From: Gammaproteobacteria bacterium
GTDB lineage: Bacteria; Pseudomonadota; Gammaproteobacteria; GRL18
DNA length: 6,799 nt
Direction: 5' to 3'
Assembly (NCBI GenBank): GCA_030632625.1
Contig: DAOVUK010000177.1
Location: forward strand, 1 to 6,799
A program made the position numbers and the translations under genes. The notes beneath the pieces are model-generated. The model did no database searches, was not told the DNA's origin, and was given only the letters and a program-made list of their open reading frames with translations. Of the stretch, positions 1 through 6,799 are shown piece by piece (the first letter of the stretch is position 1; every line of letters starts with the position of its first letter).

Positions 1-1
1 A

Positions 2-76
2 GCTGAAAAAATTATCGGCATTAAGCCCTGGGTGCGTAATTTCTCTACAGTTCACGGGATGATGGACGGCAGATGA
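2..76 (+). CDS. C-terminal end of a SPOR-domain (DamX-type) protein, 5' end outside the window
   Basis: An open frame entering from the left edge encodes 24 residues, beginning AEKIIGIKPW and ending in MMDGR, before a TGA stop at 74-76. The segment KPWVRNFSTVHGMM resembles the last strand and helix of SPOR domains, where a K-P-W-(V/L)-R motif followed by a short 'S/T-V-(Q/H)' helix is typical. SPOR domains bind denuded peptidoglycan at the division septum; DamX is the family member normally found between aroB and gltB in gammaproteobacteria. The call therefore rests on a short C-terminal match plus gene order. No membrane segment or upstream domain is visible, because nearly all of the gene lies outside the window. 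No hairpin with a T-run follows the stop, so some transcription may read through into gltB. Confidence 0.6.
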   Translation, partial: AEKIIGIKPWVRNFSTVHGMMDGR

Positions 77-176
77 CACTTCTATATAAAAACATGAAAT
101 TTTCCACTGTCTTACTAATAAGGATTTAACGTGCTTATAGCGACAGCGGTTAATTTTATGATTCGCTGAAGGCGCC

Positions 177-205
177 TAGACCAAACCGGCTTGAGAGGGT
201 ATAAT
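177..205 (+). promoter_or_regulatory. Probable sigma70 promoter of gltBD
   Basis: A perfect -10 hexamer TATAAT lies at 200-205. Exactly 17 bp upstream is TAGACC at 177-182, matching four of the six consensus -35 positions (TTGACA). Transcription would start near 212 and give a leader of about 100 bases before the gltB ATG at 311. This is the best promoter-like sequence in the 234-base gap between the upstream stop and gltB. It is a sequence match only. I could not identify convincing Lrp, IHF or CRP sites, which control this operon in Escherichia coli. Confidence 0.6.
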
Positions 206-259
206 ACCGGGCTCTTTCGCCCCTCAGTTATGGCGTGCAGTCGTTAAAAAGCCGGGGAA

Positions 260-289
260 TTAACAGGCGTAAGGGTTTAAATTCATTAT
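260..289 (+). promoter_or_regulatory. Possible second, proximal gltB promoter
   Basis: TTAACA at 260-265 matches five of six -35 positions. CATTAT at 284-289, 18 bp further on, matches four of six -10 positions. A transcript from here would begin around 296 and carry only about 15 bases before the gltB start, just enough to include the TGAGG ribosome binding site. In an AT-rich gap such matches arise easily by chance, so this is a weak alternative to the promoter with TATAAT at 200-205. Confidence 0.2.
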
Positions 290-309
290 ATCTATCAATT
301 GAGGCCTGT
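263..309 (+). promoter_or_regulatory. Possible stem masking the gltB start region
   Basis: ACAGGC at 263-268 is the exact reverse complement of GCCTGT at 304-309, the segment covering the last base of the ribosome binding site and the spacer before the ATG. In the leader RNA these could pair as a 6-bp stem closing a 35-base loop and reduce access to the start codon. The stem is short and the loop long, and no known riboswitch architecture is recognisable. This is a speculative regulatory element. Confidence 0.15.
300..304 (+). promoter_or_regulatory. Ribosome binding site of gltB
   Basis: TGAGG lies six bases before ATG 311, an ideal distance for a Shine-Dalgarno sequence. It decides the start: an in-frame TTG at 299 overlaps this site and has no Shine-Dalgarno sequence of its own at a good distance. 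The next in-frame ATG is beyond the catalytic cysteine codon at 479-481. Confidence 0.75.
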
Positions 310-310
310 A

Positions 311-3300
311 ATGCCAGCATTTGAAACACCCAACTCTGCGTTTCCAGAAGCATCTTCTCAAGAGGCTTTTTCTAAAGAGATTTCTGCTAATAAAAAAACT
401 TGCCAGGGAGCAGAGCATCACTTTTTTCCTAAAGAGCTGGAAGCAACTCTATACCGGCCTTCATTTGAAAAAGATAATTGCGGCTTTGGTCTCATCGCCC
501 ATATGGACGGTGCAGGCAGTCATTGGCTGGTTGAAACAGCCATCGAAGCACTGGCCCGCCTGACTCATCGTGGTGCGATTTCAGCAGATGGAAAAACCGG
601 AGATGGTTGTGGTTTATTGCTGCAAAAACCAGATGTTTTGATGCGTGCCGTGGCACAGGAACAAGGTATTGAACTTGCAGATAATTACGCTGTGGGTGTT
701 GTTTTTCTGAGTCAGGATAATGCTGCTGCGGAAAAAGCAAGAAATCAGGTAAATAAAGAACTGTTAGCCGAAGGGCTGGATGTTGCCGGCTGGCGCGTTG
801 TCCCCGTTGATAAAGAGGCCTGTGGTGATGAAGCGCTTAAATCATTACCGCAAATAGAACACGTTTTTGTGAATCCAGCTGACGGCATGGATGCCGCTAC
901 CTTTGATCGTCATCTTTATATTGCCCGCCGCCGCGCTGAAAAAGCACTTGAGGAAAATGATGAGGTTTTTTATATACCTTCCATGAGTTCTCAGGTTGTT
1001 TCTTATAAAGGCCTGGTCATGCCTGAATTTTTACCTGTGTTTTACAAAGACCTCAATGATTCTCGTTTAGCATCCGGTATGTGCGTCTTCCACCAGCGCT
1101 TCTCAACTAACACCTGGCCGCAGTGGCGACTGGCTCAGCCATTTCGCTATCTGGCACATAATGGTGAAATTAACACTGTACAGGGCAATCGAAACTGGTC
1201 AATTGCCCGCGGACATAAATTTGCAACACCGCTGATCCCTAATATGGAAGACATTCGTCCATTAGTTTCGATGAGCGGCTCGGATTCCAATAGTATGGAC
1301 AACATGCTGGAAGCTCTGCTGGCCGGCGGTATGGATATTTTCCGTGCCATGCGTCTGCTGATCCCGCCTGCATGGCAGAACGTTGATACCATGGATGCCG
1401 ATCTAAAAGCATTTTATGAATACAACTCCATGCATATGGAAGCATGGGATGGTCCGGCAGGTGTGGTTATGACCGATGGTCGTTATGCCGCCTGTACTCT
1501 GGATAGAAACGGTTTGCGTCCGGCCCGTTATGTGATCACTAAAAATAGCAAAGGAACGGGTGGTATCACTGATGCAGAGTATGCAGATTGCGTCATCACT
1601 TTAGCATCTGAAACCGGTGTTTATGAATACAATGAAGTCGATGTTATTGCTAAAGGACGTCTGAAACCGGGGCAGATGCTGGCTGCAGATACTCATACCG
1701 GTGAACTGCTGTTGCCGGATGATGTTGATCAACATCTGAAAACACAAAATCCTTACAAAGACTGGTTGAAAAAAGGTACCAAACATCTGAAATCAGAATT
1801 AGTTGAACCTTCCTCTGTGGTTGGTTGTATGGATGATGAGACCTTTAAAGTCTATGAAAAGCAATTTCAGATCGCCAATGAAGAAAAAGAATATGTAATC
1901 AAAGTATTGGCAGAAAATGCTGCAGAAGCGATTGGTTCTATGGGTGATGATACGCCTATGGCCGTTCTGTCCAGCCGGGTCAGACCTTTTTATGACTATT
2001 TCCGTCAGCAGTTTGCCCAGGTGACTAACCCACCCATAGATCCCATCCGTGAAAGCATTGTTATGTCACTGGAAACTTGTCTGGGTGCTGAAAAGAACTT
2101 ATTTGATGAAACTGCTGGTCACGCTGAGCGTCTTCTTATTGACTCGCCTGTTTTATCCTGTGCTAAATATGAAAATCTGCTCGCTATTGATAATGAAAAA
2201 TATGCCATCGAAGTGATTGACCTGAATTTTTCCCCAGAGCTGACCTTAAAAGAGGCACTGTCTGATATTTGCCAACAGGCAGAAAATGCAGTTAATAATG
2301 GTAAGGTTATTATTATTTTAGATGATAAAAACCTGGCTAAAAATAAAATCACTATGCATGCACTCATGGCAACCGGTGCAGTTCATCACCATCTGATTGC
2401 CAGAGGCCTGCGCTGTGATGCCAATATTGTGGTAAAAACCGGTACCGCCCGTGATCCTCATCATTTTGCCACCTTAATTGGTTATGGTGCTTCAGCGGTC
2501 TATCCCTATATGGCTTATGAAACACTGGCCAAGCTGATAAAAAATAATGAAATTAAAGAATCTGATATTGGCACAGTAACCAAAGCCTACCGCAAGGGTA
2601 TCAACAAGGGCTTGTATAAGGTTATGTCAAAAATGGGTATTTCTACCATTTCCAGCTACCGTGGTTCACAATTGTTTGAAGCCATTGGTATTGATGAAGA
2701 AGTCACAGAAATATGCTTTAAAGGGACTACCAGCCGTATCGCCGGTGCCGGCTTCAGCCACTTCGAGGATGATCAGCGCTTCTTAAACAAGGTGGCCTGG
2801 AATCCTCGTAAAAGCAATGATCATGGTGGTATTTATCGTTATGTTCATGGCGGTGAATACCATGCTTATAATCCTGATGTTGTACAATATATGCAGCAGG
2901 CCGTACAAACGGGTGATTATAATGCCTATAAAAAATATGCAGATGAAGTCAATAATCGACCGATAGCCACCTTACGCGATTTACTGAAACTGCGTGAGGA
3001 TATTGATGCGATTGCAATTGATGATGTTGAACCTGTGGAAAATATGTTCAAGCGCTTTGACAGTGCGGCAATGTCTCTGGGGGCACTATCACCGGAAGCG
3101 CATGAAACATTAGCAGAAGCTATGAATCGCCTGGGCGCGCGTTCGAATTCCGGTGAAGGCGGTGAAGATCCCGCTCGATTTAATACCCTTAAAGTATCCA
3201 AGATCAAGCAAATTGCTTCGGGACGTTTTGGTGTAACACCGCATTATCTGGTGAATGCTGAAGTACTGCAGATCAAAGTGGCACAGGGTGCCAAGCCGGG

Positions 3301-4930
3301 AGAAGGTGGTCAGTTGCCGGGCCACAAGGTTGATGAAAATATTGCCCGGCAGCGATATTCTGTGCCTGGGGTGACATTGATTTCACCACCACCGCACCAT
3401 GATATTTACTCAATTGAAGATTTATCTCAATTGATCTATGACCTGAAACAGGTTAATCCCAGAGCGCTGGTTTCAGTGAAGCTGGTTTCCGAACCCGGAG
3501 TGGGGACGATTGCTGCCGGAGTGGCCAAAGCCTATGCCGATTTAATTACTATCGCCGGTTATGATGGAGGTACTGCGGCAAGCCCGCTGGCTTCAGTTAA
3601 ATACGCCGGTTCGCCATGGGAACTGGGTCTGAGTGAAACACAACAGGCCCTGTGTGCCAATGATTTACGCGGTAAAATTCGTCTGCAGACGGATGGCGGC
3701 CTAAAAACCGGTCTGGATATTGTTAAAGCAGCCATTTTAGGCGCAGAAAGTTTTGGTTTTGGTACCGCACCCATGATTGCTATGGGTTGTAAATACCTGC
3801 GTATCTGTCACTTAAATACCTGTGCCATGGGTGTTGCAACGCAAAATAAGGTGCTTCGCCAAAACCACTTTATTGGTAAAGTTGAAATGGTGATGAACTA
3901 TTTCAAGTTTGTTGCTGAGGAAACTCGTGAGTGGATGGCATCATTAGGCGTCAGCAAATTGGAAGATCTGATTGGTCGTACTGACTTACTGGAAATAATA
4001 GAAGGTAAAACACCACGTCAGGCATGTCTGGATCTCTCGCCGCTGTTAAAAACAGTCGAGGATCAAAGCAAGCCGAGATTTTGTATTGAGCCAAGAAATA
4101 CCCCCTATGATAAAGGTGAACTGGCTGAAACCATGGTAGCAGAAGCTTTATCTGCCATTGAAAATAAGTCTGGCGGCACGTTTCAGTTTGAGGTAAAAAA
4201 TGTCGATCGATCCATTGGTGCACGTCTTTCCGGTGAAATTGCTCAGCGCCATGGTAATCTGGGTATGAGCGATACACCGATCACCATTAAAATGAAAGGT
4301 TCTGCGGGACAGAGTCTGGGTGTGTGGAACGCCGGCGGTCTGCATCTGGAGCTGGAAGGTGATGCCAATGACTACGTAGGTAAAGGCATGGCAGGCGGTC
4401 GTATTGTTATTAATCAGGCCTGTGGGACTTCATTTAAGAGTAATGAAACCACCATTATTGGCAACACCTGTCTTTATGGTGCAACCGGTGGTTCTTTATT
4501 AGCTGCCGGCCTGGCTGGCGAGCGCTTTGGCGTGCGAAACTCTGGCGCCCATGCAGTGGTTGAAGGCATTGGTGACCATGGTTGCGAATACATGACCGGC
4601 GGAGTGATTACCGTTCTGGGTGATACCGGACTGAACTTTGGTGCGGGTATGACGGGTGGTTTTGCTTATGTGCTGGATAAAGATAACCAGTTCGTTGATC
4701 GTTATAACCATGAACTGATTGATATTAACCGTATTGCCAGTGAACAGATGGAAGCCCATCGTCACTATCTAAAAGGCAAAATAGCAGAGTTTGTTCAGGC
4801 AACGGGCAGTGAATGGGGCCAGTATATTCTGGATAATTTCGCTGACATGAGCGGCAGGTTCTGGCTGGTGAAGCCAAAAGCAGCATCGATAGACAGTTTA
4901 TTGGAAATACTGTCTAATGAAGCAGCCTGA
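311..4930 (+). CDS. gltB: Glutamate synthase (NADPH) large subunit, alpha chain
   Basis: This 1539-residue protein is the large subunit of NADPH glutamate synthase. It hydrolyses glutamine, channels the ammonia internally and reductively aminates 2-oxoglutarate to glutamate in the cytoplasm. Residues 1-56 form a predicted propeptide; removal exposes Cys57 (motif DNCGFG) as the N-terminal nucleophile. The class II amidotransferase domain (about 57-485) shows THRGA with Arg87 (mature Arg31), HQRFSTNT at 261-268, LAHNGEIN at 281-288 and [10 protein letters not shown] at 322-331. A central domain (about 486-840) connects to the FMN-binding barrel (about 845-1262), which contains [10 protein letters not shown] at 945-954 and [16 protein letters not shown] at 989-1004. 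Cys1160, Cys1166 and Cys1171 (C-x5-C-x4-C) are the expected [3Fe-4S] ligands. The C-terminal GXGXG beta-helix (about 1263-1539) has repeated glycine motifs near 1384-1456. Length and domain order are normal and no catalytic residue is missing. Unusual points are the long propeptide and about 14 extra residues within 412-428. gltD follows after 56 bases, presumably in the same operon. Confidence 0.98.
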   Translation: MPAFETPNSAFPEASSQEAFSKEISANKKTCQGAEHHFFPKELEATLYRPSFEKDNCGFGLIAHMDGAGSHWLVETAIEALARLTHRGAISADGKTGDGCGLLLQKPDVLMRAVAQEQGIELADNYAVGVVFLSQDNAAAEKARNQVNKELLAEGLDVAGWRVVPVDKEACGDEALKSLPQIEHVFVNPADGMDAATFDRHLYIARRRAEKALEENDEVFYIPSMSSQVVSYKGLVMPEFLPVFYKDLNDSRLASGMCVFHQRFSTNTWPQWRLAQPFRYLAHNGEINTVQGNRNWSIARGHKFATPLIPNMEDIRPLVSMSGSDSNSMDNMLEALLAGGMDIFRAMRLLIPPAWQNVDTMDADLKAFYEYNSMHMEAWDGPAGVVMTDGRYAACTLDRNGLRPARYVITKNSKGTGGITDAEYADCVITLASETGVYEYNEVDVIAKGRLKPGQMLAADTHTGELLLPDDVDQHLKTQNPYKDWLKKGTKHLKSELVEPSSVVGCMDDETFKVYEKQFQIANEEKEYVIKVLAENAAEAIGSMGDDTPMAVLSSRVRPFYDYFRQQFAQVTNPPIDPIRESIVMSLETCLGAEKNLFDETAGHAERLLIDSPVLSCAKYENLLAIDNEKYAIEVIDLNFSPELTLKEALSDICQQAENAVNNGKVIIILDDKNLAKNKITMHALMATGAVHHHLIARGLRCDANIVVKTGTARDPHHFATLIGYGASAVYPYMAYETLAKLIKNNEIKESDIGTVTKAYRKGINKGLYKVMSKMGISTISSYRGSQLFEAIGIDEEVTEICFKGTTSRIAGAGFSHFEDDQRFLNKVAWNPRKSNDHGGIYRYVHGGEYHAYNPDVVQYMQQAVQTGDYNAYKKYADEVNNRPIATLRDLLKLREDIDAIAIDDVEPVENMFKRFDSAAMSLGALSPEAHETLAEAMNRLGARSNSGEGGEDPARFNTLKVSKIKQIASGRFGVTPHYLVNAEVLQIKVAQGAKPGEGGQLPGHKVDENIARQRYSVPGVTLISPPPHHDIYSIEDLSQLIYDLKQVNPRALVSVKLVSEPGVGTIAAGVAKAYADLITIAGYDGGTAASPLASVKYAGSPWELGLSETQQALCANDLRGKIRLQTDGGLKTGLDIVKAAILGAESFGFGTAPMIAMGCKYLRICHLNTCAMGVATQNKVLRQNHFIGKVEMVMNYFKFVAEETREWMASLGVSKLEDLIGRTDLLEIIEGKTPRQACLDLSPLLKTVEDQSKPRFCIEPRNTPYDKGELAETMVAEALSAIENKSGGTFQFEVKNVDRSIGARLSGEIAQRHGNLGMSDTPITIKMKGSAGQSLGVWNAGGLHLELEGDANDYVGKGMAGGRIVINQACGTSFKSNETTIIGNTCLYGATGGSLLAAGLAGERFGVRNSGAHAVVEGIGDHGCEYMTGGVITVLGDTGLNFGAGMTGGFAYVLDKDNQFVDRYNHELIDINRIASEQMEAHRHYLKGKIAEFVQATGSEWGQYILDNFADMSGRFWLVKPKAASIDSLLEILSNEAA

Positions 4931-4957
4931 GGCGCTATTCGACTGATTTATTCAGGA

Positions 4958-6402
<1,445 letters not shown>

Positions 6403-6410
6403 TTTTTACC

Positions 6411-6438
6411 GTAGAGACGTTGCATGCAACGTCTCTAC
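6411..6438. repeat. Perfect 28-bp palindrome between gltD and hemE
   Basis: GTAGAGACGTTGCA at 6411-6424 is followed immediately by its exact reverse complement at 6425-6438, with no spacer and no mismatch. It starts eight bases after the gltD stop. In RNA it would fold into a stem of about 12 bp with a GCAU turn. The following bases (AATGTCTTTTCT) are only partly T-rich, so it is not a textbook intrinsic terminator, though it could end or stabilise the gltBD transcript. From memory, palindromes of the type GTAGAGACGT...ACGTCTCTAC are dispersed in many copies in cyanobacterial and some other genomes; that recollection needs a search. Strand is undefined because of the symmetry. Confidence 0.9.
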
Positions 6439-6480
6439 AATGTCTTTTCTATGAAAATAAATATGAATCCTCTCTGTCTC

Positions 6481-6484
6481 AGGA
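6481..6484 (+). promoter_or_regulatory. Ribosome binding site of hemE
   Basis: AGGA lies ten bases before ATG 6495, slightly farther than optimal, and the spacer is entirely A and T. No better Shine-Dalgarno sequence is present. No convincing -35/-10 pair was seen between the palindrome and this site, so whether hemE has its own promoter is unclear. Confidence 0.5.
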
Positions 6485-6494
6485 AAAATAATAA

Positions 6495-6799
6495 ATGAGT
6501 GAATTGAAGAACGACCGTTTTCTAAAAGCCCTGTTACGTCAACCTGTTGATATGACGCCAGTATGGATGATGCGTCAGGCAGGTCGTTATCTTCCGGAAT
6601 ATCGTGCCACTCGAGAAAAAGCCGGCAGCTTCATGGACTTGTGTATGAATGCTGATCTCGCCTGTGAAGTGACCATTCAGCCTCTGGAACGTTATGCTCT
6701 GGATGCGGCCATTCTGTTTTCCGATATTCTTACAATTCCTGATGCCATGGGTCTGCAGCTGCGCTTTGCTCAGGGTGAAGGTCCAAAGTTTGATAAGCC
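6495..6799 (+). CDS. hemE: Uroporphyrinogen decarboxylase, N-terminal part (3' end outside the window)
   Basis: The frame from ATG 6495 runs open to the window edge and gives 101 complete codons, beginning [20 protein letters not shown]. This is about the first third of a family whose members are usually near 350 residues. HemE decarboxylates the four acetate side chains of uroporphyrinogen III to methyl groups, yielding coproporphyrinogen III in cytoplasmic haem synthesis. Visible signatures are [15 protein letters not shown] at 22-36, with the substrate-binding arginines Arg27 and Arg31, and the LFSDIL segment with Asp77, equivalent to the catalytic Asp86 of the human enzyme. The N-terminus is nearly colinear with the remembered Escherichia coli protein, which supports this start. 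It lies 92 bases after gltD, a common gammaproteobacterial arrangement. The gene is cut by the window, not visibly broken. Confidence 0.97.
   Translation, partial: MSELKNDRFLKALLRQPVDMTPVWMMRQAGRYLPEYRATREKAGSFMDLCMNADLACEVTIQPLERYALDAAILFSDILTIPDAMGLQLRFAQGEGPKFDK

Noticed and set aside
63..90. Promoter-like TGGACG - 16 bp - TATAAA at the end of the upstream gene
   Set aside because: The -35 match is only four of six, the element overlaps the upstream stop codon, and the TATAAT at 200-205 is a much better candidate. AT-rich gaps give such matches by chance.
139..167. AGCGA/TCGCT inverted repeat upstream of the gltB promoter
   Set aside because: The arms are only five bases with a 19-base spacer, which is expected by chance.
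299..310. TTG start adding four residues to GltB
   Set aside because: The TTG overlaps the TGAGG ribosome binding site for ATG 311 and has no upstream Shine-Dalgarno sequence at a good distance.
77..310. Sigma54 (GG-N10-GC) promoter or Lrp/IHF sites controlling nitrogen assimilation
   Set aside because: These were looked for because of the gene's role, but no segment combined the required -24/-12 elements, and no Lrp- or IHF-like match was convincing.
3951..4277. Open frame of 108 codons on the minus strand inside gltB
   Set aside because: It lies fully antisense to the conserved FMN-domain and C-terminal coding sequence, resembles no recognisable protein, and is a by-product of gltB codon use.
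6403..6450. Classical intrinsic terminator after gltD
   Set aside because: The hairpin is strong, but it is followed by AATGTCTTTTCT rather than an immediate T-run on either strand. It is reported as a palindromic repeat with only possible terminator function.

Overview
This window looks like a chromosomal segment of a gammaproteobacterium with moderate GC, judged by eye. It reads as a conserved housekeeping locus. On the + strand, in order, it holds the last codons of a SPOR-domain (DamX-type) gene, gltB, gltD and the first third of hemE. The order damX - gltB - gltD - hemE, usually downstream of aroK-aroB, is from memory common in gammaproteobacteria. The GltB, GltD and HemE proteins all align closely with remembered Escherichia coli sequences. 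I cannot name a genus from the sequence alone.

Layout. Positions 2-76 are the 3' end of the upstream SPOR-domain gene. Positions 77-310 (about 230 bases) contain no gene. They hold a good sigma70-type promoter (TAGACC - 17 bp - TATAAT, 177-205) and a leader of roughly 100 bases, ending in a TGAGG ribosome binding site that fixes the gltB start at ATG 311. gltB (311-4930) encodes the 1539-residue large subunit of NADPH-dependent glutamate synthase, with a long predicted propeptide before the catalytic Cys57. A 56-base gap follows, in which a segment carrying a Shine-Dalgarno sequence is duplicated in tandem. gltD (4987-6402) encodes the 471-residue small subunit. The 92-base gap after gltD contains a perfect 28-bp palindrome (6411-6438). 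hemE begins at 6495 and runs off the end.

How the genes work together. GltD takes electrons from NADPH through FAD and passes them via its two [4Fe-4S] clusters to the [3Fe-4S] cluster and FMN of GltB. GltB hydrolyses glutamine, channels the ammonia to 2-oxoglutarate, and reduces the iminoglutarate to glutamate. This is the GOGAT half of the GS-GOGAT ammonium assimilation cycle. hemE (uroporphyrinogen decarboxylase, haem synthesis) is a conserved neighbour rather than a functional partner.

I found no defence system, mobile gene, CRISPR array, RNA gene or unknown protein family, and nothing that supports an undescribed system. The observations most worth a second look are small: the 28-bp palindrome, the duplicated Shine-Dalgarno segment before gltD, the long GltB propeptide, and a roughly 14-residue insertion in the GltB glutaminase domain.
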